A stretch of DNA of 64,000 nucleotides, from the NCBI RefSeq assembly GCF_003515705.1, contig NZ_QWEH01000003.1, positions 186,001 to 250,000 of the forward strand, in the 5' to 3' direction. The DNA comes from Oceanobacillus profundus. GTDB lineage: Bacteria > Bacillota > Bacilli > Bacillales > Amphibacillaceae. The translations under genes and the position numbers were made by a program. The notes under the pieces are model-generated. The model had not been told where the DNA came from. It made no database searches and saw only the letters and a list, made by a program, of their open reading frames with translations. Of this stretch, positions 17,811 to 26,968 are shown piece by piece; within the stretch, counting starts at the first letter, position 1; every line of letters starts with the position of its first letter.

Positions 17811-18071
17811 CTATTCATCTGAAATTTCATCATTGCTAATTACCCGTTGTCCAACCGTCTCCGGCTGAACAGCAGATAGAACGACGTGGTCACTATCTGT
17901 TATGATCACAGCGCGAGTTCGTCTTCCATATGTAGCATCTACTAATTTATTATTTTCTCTAGCCACTGTAATAATCCGTTTTATCGGTGCAGATTCTGGT
18001 GACACAATCGAAATAATACGATTTGCCGACACCACATTTCCAAAACCGATATTAATTAAACTCAAGCTCAA
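17811..18071 (-). CDS. remA: Extracellular matrix regulator RemA (DUF370)
   Basis: DNA-binding activator of biofilm matrix and osmoprotection genes in B. subtilis. 86 aa. [25 protein letters not shown], given here by its parts LINIGFGN (5-12) and [13 protein letters not shown], is the family signature, as is [20 protein letters not shown]. There is no ATG: the start is a TTG (MSLSLINIG) placed by AGGGGG 7 nt upstream, and it aligns with B. subtilis MTIKFINIG. A family 2 repeat lies 24 nt upstream, probably inside the 5' leader. Confidence 0.93.
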   Translation of the reverse strand: MSLSLINIGFGNVVSANRIISIVSPESAPIKRIITVARENNKLVDATYGRRTRAVIITDSDHVVLSAVQPETVGQRVISNDEISDE

Positions 18072-18095
18072 CTGACTTCCCCCTTGCAAAAGTTC

Positions 18096-18174
18096 TTAGA
18101 AAACTTGGCATGCACCAGTAAATGCCTTCATTGCACTTATGCAAATAAGAAAGGTTTAGACTAACTTATCTGCC
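18096..18174 (-). repeat. Family 2 two-hairpin repeat, copy 1 (upstream of remA)
   Basis: Begins on the plus strand with TTAGAAAACTTGGC and includes a GGCAT/ATGCC hairpin, the conserved TTGCACTTATGCA core, and a second hairpin GCAAATAAG / CTTATCTGC with one mismatch. In the transcript of remA it reads in reverse, ending GCCAAGTTTTCTAA 24 nt before the TTG start. This is the most diverged copy in the first hairpin. Confidence 0.8.
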
Positions 18175-18407
18175 AACAAATTTCGCTTTGTTTTTTATAT
18201 ATTTTATTCACATACCGTAAAAAATCTATATACAATCTTATTATCAAGGCAAGATTATATATATTATACTTTATCCTAGTGGAAATTTACACTAAAAAAT
18301 AAAACAGTAAAGGTTTATTGCATATCTTTCAAGGAATTTGATATGAATTGAAGCATTATTTTATATTAACTATATTTGCTCACAATGGTTTTCAGACAAA
18401 GCCTTTA
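18175..18407. other. AT-rich spacer between remA leader and yicC
   Basis: No gene seen. A small AACAAA-N6-TTTGTT hairpin followed by T's on the plus strand lies directly beside the family 2 repeat (about 18174-18196). The remA promoter is expected here but I cannot assign it reliably in such AT-rich sequence. Confidence 0.3.
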
Positions 18408-19286
18408 TTATTCTATATTTTGCACTTGTTCCTTCATTTTTTCGATCATACTTTTGAGCGAAACTGTCCATTCACTGATTGAAACATCAGTTGATTTTGA
18501 ACCAATTGTGTTTGCTTCTCGGTGCATCTCTTGAATAATAAAGTCAAGTTTTCTACCTGCGGCTTCCTTGCTATTCATCGTTCTCTCAAAATGCTCGATA
18601 TGACCTAATAGTCTTGTTATTTCTTCTGTAATATCCCCTTTTTCTGCCAGCAAGACAATTTCTTGATAGAATTTCCCATCTTTAGAAATTTCATCATCTA
18701 CATAAACACGAATACGTTCCATAATTCTTTCTTGATATTCCTTACGTACGATATCTCTTTTCGTACGCAATTGTAACACCGTTTCAGTGATTGAACGGAG
18801 CCTTTCTGTCAAATCATTTGTTAAATAGACTCCTTCTTCCTGTCGCATAACCGAAACTTGCTTACATGCATCCAATGTTCCTTCCAGAATAAGCTGATGT
18901 ACTTTTTCCAAAGAACCACCAGTATCCTTAATATGAAAAAAGTCTTGCATTGATGATAAAACTGTTAGTGGAATCTCACCATTCAAGTGGTATTTTTGCT
19001 TTGCTCTGTCGAGATGAGTCACATACTGATCTATTAATTCCCAATCTGCTTGTAGCGTTCGGTTGGAAAACCCATCTCCTTCAATGCTGATATAAACCTC
19101 AATTCGCCCTCGAGTAAACTGAGATTGAACGGTTTTTTTTAGTTTATCTTCTAAAAATAAAAAAGTCCGTGGTAGTTTGATTGCTATATCAAGAAACCGA
19201 TGGTTCACACTGCGAATTTCAATTGTAACCATCGTATTTTCGATATGTAATACTTTTCTTCCATAACCCGTCATGCTTAACGGCAT
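18408..19286 (-). CDS. yicC: YicC family endoribonuclease (YloC)
   Basis: YicC-family protein; E. coli YicC is an endoribonuclease involved in small-RNA turnover, and the family is widely conserved beside gmk. 292 aa with the chosen start MPLSMTGYGRKV; in-frame GTG and ATG codons 3 and 5 codons upstream are alternatives, since the AAAGGATGG spacing is ambiguous. Family marks: SMTGYGR at the start, EIRSVNHRFLDIAIKLPR near 25-42, and the C-terminal GRKLDFIIQEMHREANTIGSKS. Its B. subtilis counterpart is also upstream of remA. Confidence 0.93.
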   Translation of the reverse strand: MPLSMTGYGRKVLHIENTMVTIEIRSVNHRFLDIAIKLPRTFLFLEDKLKKTVQSQFTRGRIEVYISIEGDGFSNRTLQADWELIDQYVTHLDRAKQKYHLNGEIPLTVLSSMQDFFHIKDTGGSLEKVHQLILEGTLDACKQVSVMRQEEGVYLTNDLTERLRSITETVLQLRTKRDIVRKEYQERIMERIRVYVDDEISKDGKFYQEIVLLAEKGDITEEITRLLGHIEHFERTMNSKEAAGRKLDFIIQEMHREANTIGSKSTDVSISEWTVSLKSMIEKMKEQVQNIE

Positions 19287-19397
19287 GTCAATCACATCCA
19301 TCCTTTATTATACGTTAATCTCAAGAATTATAAACCTATTATACCATTTCATTTCGACAATCTCTCCGAATTTCACATGACATAATAGATATAAACA

Positions 19398-19624
19398 GCG
19401 AACGAAAGCACGTAATAATGAATTGCGCGCTACTCCGCTCCGGAAAACCCTTCACTTTCCGCTGGTGACCCGTGAGCCTCTTCGAACTTTGACCATGGGT
19501 CTGAAGACTTTTTGGAAGTGGTTTTCTTCCGGAGAGGCTGAAGCCGTGCCCTAAAGTGCGCATCCACCCGCTGTAATCCCGGACGGCAAATATTGCACAA
19601 ATGCGATTTTAATTCACAGTTCCC
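19398..19624 (-). repeat. Family 1 structured repeat, copy B (chimeric, short)
   Basis: About 227 bp between yicC and the P-type ATPase. Read on the minus strand, the 5' half follows copies A, C and D (TTGCCGTCCGGG, GGCTTCAGCC, GGAAG-N7-CTTCC, GTCTTCAGAC). The 3' half switches to the sequence of the second arm of copy D (TTCGAAGAGGCTCACGGGTC, then AAGTGAAGGGTTTTCCGGAG). The terminal match is GCGAAC at 19398 and a weaker GTTCCC at 19619. The piece that would close the outer stem (CCCGGAC) is missing. Confidence 0.8.
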
Positions 19625-19650
19625 TACAATTACGATGAAAACAAACAATA

Positions 19651-19687
19651 AAAAGCCCGAAAATGTTAGTTTTGCACATTATCGGGC
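19651..19687 (-). terminator. Terminator after the P-type ATPase gene
   Basis: Minus-strand stem GCCCGATAATG / CATTTTCGGGC (near-perfect; two A/A-type mismatches) followed by TTTTTATTG, 14 bp beyond the ATPase stop. Confidence 0.82.
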
Positions 19688-19700
19688 AGAGTGGTGTTGC

Positions 19701-22355
19701 TTATTTTTTTGTGAAGCCGAATAAAACGGTTGGGATTGCACTTAATCCGATAATTAGCAACCAATCTCTCAATGATAGACTGACAGTATGGAAAATCGGC
19801 TGTAAAGGCGGCCAGTATATGACTACTAATAATAAAAGCAAGGATGAAATTACTGCAAAAACAAGATAAATGTTCTCAAAAGGATTTCGAGCAAATACAG
19901 AATGTTCACTCCGGCAATCAAACACATGAATTAGCTGTGCCAGAACAAGAGTTGAGAAAGCAGTTGTTTGAGCAAACATTAAATTGTCCGGATTATTTTG
20001 ATACGTAATCATAAATCCAATCAACGTAACAATCCCGATTAAAATCCCTCTGCTAATAATTTTATAGCCTAGACCTCTTGAAAAAATACCTTCCCTAGGA
20101 TTCCTTGGTGAACGTTTCATCACATCTTCTTCTGCTTGGTCTAGCCCAAGGGCCATTGCCGGAAGACCATCTGTTACTAAGTTCACCCATAGAATCTGTA
20201 CCGGAATAAGTGGTAAAGGCATTCCTAGTAACATCGCAAATAGCATAACAAGTATTTCACCTACGTTAGAAGCAAGTAAATATCGAATAAATTTCCGAAT
20301 GTTTTCATAGATATTTCTTCCTTCTTGAATAGCGGACTTGATTGTAGCAAAATTATCATCCATTAAGATCAAGGAAGACGCTTCCTTTGTTACATCTGTA
20401 CCAGTAACACCCATACTAATCCCGATATCACTTGCTTTAATTGCTGGTGCATCATTAACGCCATCTCCAGTCATTGCAACAATATGTCCTTTTTCTTGAA
20501 AAGCTTTTACAATCTTTAACTTATGCTCTGGTGTAACCCGAGCAAAGACATACGTATCCTCGATTACATTGCTAAGCTCCTCTGTTGACATTCGATTAAG
20601 CTGATGCCCTTCAAGGACAAGTCCATCTGTCGGAAGCAGCTGTAGGTTTTCGGCAATTGCTCTAGCTGTATTGACATGATCACCTGTAATCATAACTGTT
20701 TTAATTCCAGCTTCCTTACACTCTCTAATTGCAGACTTTACTTCTTTTCTTGGAGGGTCCATCAGACCATATAAACCAATAAGCGTCAATTCATCTTCCA
20801 ATAGAGCTGAATCTAGTGACACATTATTTGAAATGTTTCTTATACCAATGGCAATTGTTCGTAAGGCCTTATTTGCCATCTCATTTATTGCACCTTCAAT
20901 AAGTGCTTTGTTTTCCTTATTTAATAGCTTTCGACTATCTTTATCCATATAGAAGGCTGATCTAGGTAAGAGTACATCCGGTGCACCTTTCGTTATTAAA
21001 AAGCGCATTTGATTTTCGTCTTCTAGGACCACACTCATTCGTTTTCGGTCTGAATCAAATGGAAACTCTTTAATGATCCGAAATTTTTTACCAAGCTCAT
21101 CTGTCAGTCCGAATTTTTTTGCCGCAACAAGAAGTGCACCGTCAGTTGGATCTCCATCAATATAATTTTTCCCTTTTTTCACTACTATCGAAGCGTTATT
21201 GCAAAGCATTCCATATGAAAGCATCGTTTCTAAATTTGGCAATGAAGGCTCTACTTTCTCACGATGCAGGAAAAAGTCACCTTGAGTCTGATAGCCATCT
21301 CCCGAAACATAAAGGTATTCCCCATTCAGGAAAATTTCTTTTACAGTCATTTGGTTTTCAGTCATTGTTCCCGTCTTATCTGAGCAAATCACCGATGCAC
21401 AGCCAAGCGTCTCTACAGCTGATAATTTTCTTACAAGTGCTTTTTTACGAATCATACGTTGCACACCTAGTGACAAGGCTACTGTCACAATTGCCGGCAA
21501 ACCTTCTGGTATCGCAGCAACCGCTAACGAAACCCCTGCCAGAAACATCTCATACATTGGATGTCCTTGTATCACTCCGAGGCCTACAACAAGTACAGTA
21601 AGGAGTATAGCGACAACGATTAATATCTTTCCGAGCTCTGCTAGTTTCATTTCTAGTGGTGTAATCATTTTTTTCGTATTCGCCATCAAAGATGCAATTT
21701 GCCCCATCACCGTGTTCATACCAGTTCCAACAACGATACCTACACCTGAGCCTCTTGTAATGAGTGTTCCCATAAAGCCCATATTGACTTGATCCTGTAC
21801 ATCCAGATCATCTTTAATGATTGCTGTTGCATGTTTCGCAACGGGAAGAGACTCACCAGTTAGTGCGGATTCCTCTGTTTCCATCCCATTTGATCGAATA
21901 ATACGAATATCAGCAGGAATACGGTCTCCACTATTTACCTTAACAATATCCCCTACAACTACTTCTCTTGAGGATATTTTCTCCCAGCTCTCATTACGCA
22001 GCACATTTGCCATTGGAGCTGATAATTCTTTTAGCTTTTCCAGGGAATTTTCTGCCTTTTGTTCCTGGAAAAAACCGATAAAACCATTGACTAATACGAT
22101 AACCATAATCGCAATAGCATCAACAAATTCTCCAAGCAATCCAGCAATTAGCGTAGCAGCGAGCAAAACAAGGACCATAAAATCCTGAAATTGCTTTAGG
22201 AAGATCAACCATTTGGATGTATTTTTCTTTGCTTCCAGAATATTTTCACCATATTGTTTTCTCCGCTCATTAGCCTGCTTTCCTGATAACCCTCTGTCTG
22301 CTGATACATGAAGCTTCTCCTCTACCTTTTCTGCATCTAACTGATACCAATTCAT
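19701..22355 (-). CDS. yloB: P-type calcium-transporting ATPase (YloB family)
   Basis: P2A-type cation ATPase, most like B. subtilis YloB, a Ca2+ pump associated with sporulation and germination. 884 aa; the start MNWYQLDAEKVEEKL is chosen because GCCGGAGGA lies 6 nt upstream. Order: N-terminal cation ATPase domain, TM1-2, actuator loop with LTGES near 180, TM4 motif PEGLPAIVT (Ca2+ site), phosphorylation site CSDKTGTMT near 325, nucleotide domain KGAPDVL near 490, hinge TGDGVNDAPAI near 605, and six C-terminal TM segments. Ca2+ rather than another cation is inferred from family. Divergent from rqcH. Confidence 0.93.
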   Translation of the reverse strand: MNWYQLDAEKVEEKLHVSADRGLSGKQANERRKQYGENILEAKKNTSKWLIFLKQFQDFMVLVLLAATLIAGLLGEFVDAIAIMVIVLVNGFIGFFQEQKAENSLEKLKELSAPMANVLRNESWEKISSREVVVGDIVKVNSGDRIPADIRIIRSNGMETEESALTGESLPVAKHATAIIKDDLDVQDQVNMGFMGTLITRGSGVGIVVGTGMNTVMGQIASLMANTKKMITPLEMKLAELGKILIVVAILLTVLVVGLGVIQGHPMYEMFLAGVSLAVAAIPEGLPAIVTVALSLGVQRMIRKKALVRKLSAVETLGCASVICSDKTGTMTENQMTVKEIFLNGEYLYVSGDGYQTQGDFFLHREKVEPSLPNLETMLSYGMLCNNASIVVKKGKNYIDGDPTDGALLVAAKKFGLTDELGKKFRIIKEFPFDSDRKRMSVVLEDENQMRFLITKGAPDVLLPRSAFYMDKDSRKLLNKENKALIEGAINEMANKALRTIAIGIRNISNNVSLDSALLEDELTLIGLYGLMDPPRKEVKSAIRECKEAGIKTVMITGDHVNTARAIAENLQLLPTDGLVLEGHQLNRMSTEELSNVIEDTYVFARVTPEHKLKIVKAFQEKGHIVAMTGDGVNDAPAIKASDIGISMGVTGTDVTKEASSLILMDDNFATIKSAIQEGRNIYENIRKFIRYLLASNVGEILVMLFAMLLGMPLPLIPVQILWVNLVTDGLPAMALGLDQAEEDVMKRSPRNPREGIFSRGLGYKIISRGILIGIVTLIGFMITYQNNPDNLMFAQTTAFSTLVLAQLIHVFDCRSEHSVFARNPFENIYLVFAVISSLLLLLVVIYWPPLQPIFHTVSLSLRDWLLIIGLSAIPTVLFGFTKK

Positions 22356-22448
22356 CTGCATTCCTCCGGCATTTAAATAGTACAAGCTAATTCCATATCT
22401 ATGCATACTCATCCAAAAAAATGCTATAATTGCTTTTGAGGTGATGTT

Positions 22449-24161
22449 ATGCCATTCGATGGAATTGTAACGAGAGCAATAACAGAAGAATTACAAGAAG
22501 AAATAGTACATGGGAAAATCAATAAAATATATCAGCCAACACAGACGGAGTTAGTTTTTACAATTAGAAGCCAAGGAAAAAATCATAGCTTATTGTTTTC
22601 TGTTCACCCCACCTATGCAAGATTTCATTTAACAGAAGATACATACACGAACCCAAAAGAGCCGCCAATGTTTTGCATGGTTTTAAGAAAACATCTTTCA
22701 GGAGCCATTGTTGAAGCAATTGAACAATTTCGCATGGAACGTATTGTAACCTTCACGTTAAAAACACGGAATGAAATTGGAGATATAAGTCATAAATTAC
22801 TCGTAGTTGAGTTAATGGGAAAGCATAGTAATGTAATGATTGTTGATAAAGAAAAAGGACATATTATTGATAGCATCAAGCATATTTCCATGGCACAAAA
22901 TCGATATCGTACGATTTTACCGGGGCAAGTTTATAAACTGCCTCCTTCACAAAATAAATTAAACCCACTTGAAATTGACGGAGAACAATTGATACGGAAA
23001 CTTGATTTCAATGCTGGAAAAATTGATCAGCAAATGGTCGGAATCTTGGAAGGGTTCTCCCCATTAATTACAAAGGAAATTGTAACGCGTACCAATTTCG
23101 GGTCTAATGAGGTTTATATTGAAAAATTTGCGGAAGTGCAGCAGCAGCTACTCGATCATGATTACACACCGGCAATTTACCGAGCCGGCAAAGAAGATTT
23201 TCACGTTATTCCAATCTCTGCTTTCAATGGAGAGACTACCAAATTTCAATCGGTTAATAAGATGTTGGATTCTTTCTTTTCCGGAAAAGCAGAGCGTGAT
23301 CGAGTTAAACAACAAGCGAAAGACTTATATCGTTTTATCAAAAACGAAAAAAGCAAAAATGAACGTAAATTAAAAAAGCATCAGCAAACAATTAAAAAGG
23401 CAGAAAAAGCAGAGCATTATCAAAAGATGGGAGAACTACTTACTGCACATATGCACCTTGTTAAACAAGGAGACCCGAGCATCAATGTGATTGATTATTA
23501 TGATCCGGATCAAAGAGAGCTAACAATCGAGCTCAACCCAAATAAATCACCGAGTGAAAATGCTCAAGGATTTTATAAGACATACCAGAAGCTTAAAAAC
23601 TCAAAACGTGTGGTTGAAAAAGAAATCATCCGTACAGAAGAAGAAATAAATTATGTTAATCAATTACTGCAACAGATCGACGTTGCACGGGTCGAAGATA
23701 TAGAAGAAATACGTGAAGAACTGCGTGAAGAAGGATACTTGAAAAAGCAAAAATTTAGCGCTAAACACAAAAACAAACCAAGAATACCAGAACCTGAAAC
23801 GTATGTGGCGTCTGATGGTACTATAATTGTCGTAGGAAAAAATAACAAGCAAAATGAATATGCCACCATGAAGCTTGCCCACCGAGATGATACTTGGCTG
23901 CATACAAAAGATATTCCAGGTTCCCATGTTATCATTCGAGCAAAAGAGTATAGTGAACAAACACTTTTGGAAGCTGCTGAACTAGCTGCCTATTTCAGTA
24001 AGTCGCAGAATTCATCCTCTGTTCCGGTCGATTATACGAAAATAAGACATGTTAAAAAACCTAATGGGGCCAAGCCAGGGTATGTCACATACGATAACCA
24101 AAAAACAATCTATGTTACACCATCCAAAGATACTGTCGACAAATTAAGTAAAAAAAAATAG
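22449..24161 (+). CDS. rqcH: Ribosome-associated quality control protein RqcH (NFACT family)
   Basis: Binds stalled 50S-peptidyl-tRNA complexes and recruits tRNA-Ala to add C-terminal poly-alanine tails for degradation; older names FbpA/YloA (fibronectin-binding-like). 570 aa. NFACT-N about 1-200, HhH-type region, two long coiled coils (about 275-325 and 375-430), NFACT-R about 440-550 with APVDYTKIRHVKK-like segment VDYTKIRHVKKPNG. The tRNA-discriminating pair known as D97/R98 in the family reads E97/R98 here. GAGGTGATGTT precedes the ATG. Divergent from yloB, 93 bp apart, and ends in a strong terminator. Confidence 0.94.
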   Translation: MPFDGIVTRAITEELQEEIVHGKINKIYQPTQTELVFTIRSQGKNHSLLFSVHPTYARFHLTEDTYTNPKEPPMFCMVLRKHLSGAIVEAIEQFRMERIVTFTLKTRNEIGDISHKLLVVELMGKHSNVMIVDKEKGHIIDSIKHISMAQNRYRTILPGQVYKLPPSQNKLNPLEIDGEQLIRKLDFNAGKIDQQMVGILEGFSPLITKEIVTRTNFGSNEVYIEKFAEVQQQLLDHDYTPAIYRAGKEDFHVIPISAFNGETTKFQSVNKMLDSFFSGKAERDRVKQQAKDLYRFIKNEKSKNERKLKKHQQTIKKAEKAEHYQKMGELLTAHMHLVKQGDPSINVIDYYDPDQRELTIELNPNKSPSENAQGFYKTYQKLKNSKRVVEKEIIRTEEEINYVNQLLQQIDVARVEDIEEIREELREEGYLKKQKFSAKHKNKPRIPEPETYVASDGTIIVVGKNNKQNEYATMKLAHRDDTWLHTKDIPGSHVIIRAKEYSEQTLLEAAELAAYFSKSQNSSSVPVDYTKIRHVKKPNGAKPGYVTYDNQKTIYVTPSKDTVDKLSKKK

Positions 24162-24180
24162 TGACAGAATCGAGAAAATC

Positions 24181-24229
24181 AAAAGCTGACTCGAAATCAT
24201 TTTCGAAAATGAATTAGAGTCAGCTTTTT
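24181..24229. terminator. Bidirectional terminator between rqcH and ohr
   Basis: A 12-bp perfect stem AAAAGCTGACTC / GAGTCAGCTTTT with an A-run on one side and a T-run on the other. It lies 20 bp past rqcH and 73 bp past the convergent ohr, so it can serve both. Confidence 0.9.
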
Positions 24230-24302
24230 ATAGCTTTAACTTTCGTGGAATAATTACAACCACTTATTATCGTCGAAGCGTTTTTAAATATAAACAACAA
24301 TA

Positions 24303-24725
24303 TTATACTACTTGTGGATTTAATTTCACTTCAATATTTCCTCTTGTAGCCTTTGAATATGGACATGCCTGATGGGCTTGTTCTGCTAAATCTTGGGCTT
24401 CCTCTGGATTTAATCCTTCGATTTCAATATTTAATGTCACACCAATTTTATATCCATTATCTGTTTCATCTTTCATAAAACTTACCTCTGCTGTTGTTTC
24501 TGAATCAATTTTTAGATTTTGCTTTGATGCAACTAAATTTAACGCTCCATCATAGCAAGCTGCATAACCAGCTGCAAATAATTGCTCTGGATTTGAACCT
24601 TGCTTATCATCTTTATTTGATGCGGGATTAACTAGTTCCAAATCGATTAAGCCATCATCTGATTTTACATGACCATCGCGTCCATTTGTTGCTGTTGCTT
24701 TTGCAGTGAAAATTACATCGCTCAT
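24303..24725 (-). CDS. ohr: Organic hydroperoxide resistance protein Ohr
   Basis: Thiol peroxidase of the OsmC/Ohr family that reduces organic hydroperoxides in the cytoplasm. 140 aa. The two redox cysteines are at C57 (AAGYAACYDG) and C121 (ACPYSKATRGN), and the conserved arginine lies in NGRDGHV near residue 16. The ACPYSKATRGN motif marks Ohr rather than OsmC. AAAGGGGAGTG precedes the ATG. The usual MarR-type regulator OhrR is not adjacent; the neighbour upstream is a LysR-type regulator. Confidence 0.95.
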   Translation of the reverse strand: MSDVIFTAKATATNGRDGHVKSDDGLIDLELVNPASNKDDKQGSNPEQLFAAGYAACYDGALNLVASKQNLKIDSETTAEVSFMKDETDNGYKIGVTLNIEIEGLNPEEAQDLAEQAHQACPYSKATRGNIEVKLNPQVV

Positions 24726-24830
24726 TAACGTTCACTCCCCTTTCCCGTATTTACGTATACCATTCCTTTTCCACACCATTGTTAAACATCGTCTGGAAAA
24801 TCATGATCGAATGGCAGAATTTAAGCGCCA

Positions 24831-25694
24831 TCATGTGAGAAAAGTCGTATTCGTAAGTGCTGCTATAAATTTATCAACTTGTGGCAGCTTGCGGATTCCT
24901 TCTTGGTAGCTAAGCCACGTATAACGTGCTACAACCTCTCCGTCTAACTCTAGTGGGATATGCGGATATGTATCCATCAATGAAGAGGATACACTTTTAG
25001 GTAATACCGCCATGCCAATCCCCTGCTTCATAAATTGCTTACATGTTTCAATTTGATCTACGGTCATTGTTTTCAATGGTTTGATTTGATCTTGGTGATG
25101 ATAAAGCCAATTATCTACTAGTTCATGCATACTGTCATCACTTTTAAACGAAATAAGCGGACGTTCTTTTATTTTATTATCAGGGAAGGGTTCTGTGTCA
25201 AACATATATAATGGATCATCAAAAAGTCTTATGGATGTTGTTTCCTTCAACTTTTCACCACGAATGATACAAACATGGTATTTTTTATGATCCCTTTTTA
25301 TATCCTCACTAATTCCTGTAACAAGATCAATCGCCACTTTCGGGTACGCAGCAGTGAATTCCCCAAGAATGGCTGGGAGAAATCGTTGACTTATTAATGA
25401 GGAGCAAGCAATTGACAATGTTCCCTGGATATCTTTTCCTGTCTCTGATAATTTATTCTTTAACTCTCTTTCTCTTTCAACAACTTGTTTCGCATGCTCT
25501 AAAATAATTTCACCACTCGGTGTTGGCATAAGCCGTTTTGATGTTCGTATAAAAATCATCTCTCCAAAGTGCGCTTCAATGAATTTTAAACGCTGTGTTA
25601 CAGCTGGCTGTGAAATAAGAATTAGCTTTGCTGTCCCTCTAATTGTTCCAACTTCATTCAATTTCAATAGTAACTCATAGTCATCGATTTTCAT
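24831..25694 (-). CDS. LysR family transcriptional regulator
   Basis: 287 aa. The N-terminal winged helix-turn-helix (about 1-60) reads LLKLNEVGTIRGTAKL then SQPAVTQRLKFIEAHFG, the normal LysR pattern. The substrate-binding domain (about 90-285) starts at GTLSIACSS. The effector and targets are unknown. It is divergent from the methyltransferase gene at 25818 with a 123-bp shared promoter region, the classic arrangement for a LysR regulator and its target; ohr lies 105 bp downstream on the same strand. The CitR/CysL type is possible but not resolvable by eye. Confidence 0.85.
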   Translation of the reverse strand: MKIDDYELLLKLNEVGTIRGTAKLILISQPAVTQRLKFIEAHFGEMIFIRTSKRLMPTPSGEIILEHAKQVVERERELKNKLSETGKDIQGTLSIACSSLISQRFLPAILGEFTAAYPKVAIDLVTGISEDIKRDHKKYHVCIIRGEKLKETTSIRLFDDPLYMFDTEPFPDNKIKERPLISFKSDDSMHELVDNWLYHHQDQIKPLKTMTVDQIETCKQFMKQGIGMAVLPKSVSSSLMDTYPHIPLELDGEVVARYTWLSYQEGIRKLPQVDKFIAALTNTTFLT

Positions 25695-25817
25695 TAGAAA
25701 CCCCCTGATAACTTTTTATGATTACTATTGATTATATATCAGTATTTTACTTATCGCACATATAAGCATAAAATAAATATAAGAATAATCTCAACTTTAT
25801 AGAAGGAGGGAAATATT

Positions 25818-26582
25818 ATGAAAGAAAAAATTAAAGTGCAGGAAATATTCGGCAAAAATAAAGAAGCCTATGTAACGAGCAGTACACATGCTGGCGGTAC
25901 CGATTTAGAGCTGTTAAAGGAATGGTTAGAGCTAAAGTCAGACATGGTAGCATTAGATATTGCAACAGGCGGAGGGCATGTTACAAAGACTATATCACCA
26001 TATGTTAAAACAGTAATTTCCACTGACATTACAAAGGAAATGCTAGAAAATACAGCCAATTATTTAAGTGATTTAACGAATACGCATTATGTTATTGCTG
26101 ACGCGGAAAATTTACCATTTATCGATAATTATTTTGATATCGTTACCTGCCGTATTGCTGCACATCATTTTCCAGACGCAGGGAAATTCATTGATGAAGT
26201 ACAACGCGTTTTAAAACCTTCGGGAAAATTTCTTTTCATCGACAATATTGCACCCGAAAATAAGCACTATGATGCGTTCATTAATGCCCTTGAAAAGATG
26301 CGTGATGATAGCCATATTCGTTCTCGAAAAATACCCGAATGGAAGTCGTTGCTTGAAAGAAATAAATTAAAACTGTTAAAAGAAACAAAGCGAAAAAAGA
26401 CTCTTCCATATGCTGAATGGGTCCACCGAACTCTTGATTCTACAGACAAAATAGAAAAAGTATCCCACTACCTTAATGACGCACCTGAAACTATTCAGAA
26501 TTATTATCAATTTAAATTTAATGCAGAAGGCGATATACAATCCTTTGCAATTGATGAATGGATGGCATTGTATGAAAAGTAA
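25818..26582 (+). CDS. Class I SAM-dependent methyltransferase (UbiE/Methyltransf_11 type)
   Basis: 254 aa cytoplasmic protein. Motif I ALDIATGGGHVTKTI near residues 45-59, acidic end of beta-2 STDITKEML near 75, DAENLPFIDNYFDIVTCRIA (motifs II-III; about 96-115) and a post-motif FLFIDNIAPEN. The substrate is not predictable; relatives include YcgJ-like proteins of Bacillus. AGAAGGAGGG lies 9 nt before the ATG. It is one of only three plus-strand genes and stands opposite a LysR regulator, so regulated accessory expression is likely. Confidence 0.85.
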   Translation: MKEKIKVQEIFGKNKEAYVTSSTHAGGTDLELLKEWLELKSDMVALDIATGGGHVTKTISPYVKTVISTDITKEMLENTANYLSDLTNTHYVIADAENLPFIDNYFDIVTCRIAAHHFPDAGKFIDEVQRVLKPSGKFLFIDNIAPENKHYDAFINALEKMRDDSHIRSRKIPEWKSLLERNKLKLLKETKRKKTLPYAEWVHRTLDSTDKIEKVSHYLNDAPETIQNYYQFKFNAEGDIQSFAIDEWMALYEK

Positions 26583-26640
26583 TACATGAACTAGGATTGT
26601 AACAAAATAAATATTGCTTTATTTATATTTTATATAAACT

Positions 26641-26935
26641 GTGGATTAGTGTATTTAAATGGATTGTGCGTCTGCCCGCTCCGGAAATATACTTCGCTAG
26701 TATATGCTCACCAATTATTACTTGTGGTATTAATAAACACGATATCGATGCGCTTCCAGTCCGGGTGAGCGCAGGGCGGTGACTCCAGTGGGAATAGCAT
26801 GTGTCTGAAGACTCACCGGAAGTGGGTTTCTTCCAGAGAGGCTGAAGCCGTGCCCACGGAAAGCATCCGCCCGGAGCGATCCCGGACGGCGATTGTTGCA
26901 CATACTTGAAGAAAACAGCCGAGAAGTTAGTTCGT
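26641..26935 (-). repeat. Family 1 structured repeat, copy C
   Basis: About 295 bp between the methyltransferase gene and pyrE. Minus-strand reading: TGTGCAACAATCGCCGTCCGGG ends at the left of the fold (20-nt parts: GCAACAATCGCCGTCCGGG), GGGCGG pairs with CCGCCC, and CCCGGAC closes the outer stem. A linker then leads to a very short second arm, TATACT-agcga-AGTATA, then TTTCCGGAGCGGG and GCGCACAATCC-like end. It is the best full copy of the short-arm form. The methyltransferase and pyrE have no other obvious terminators, so the element may also serve as one. Confidence 0.85.
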
Positions 26936-26968
26936 AGTTTCTTTCTTATAATAAACTTAAATCAAACA

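Noticed and set aside
18096-18174. Family 2 repeats as CRISPR units
   Set aside because: Copies are single, 6-19 kb apart, variable in sequence and without spacers or cas genes.
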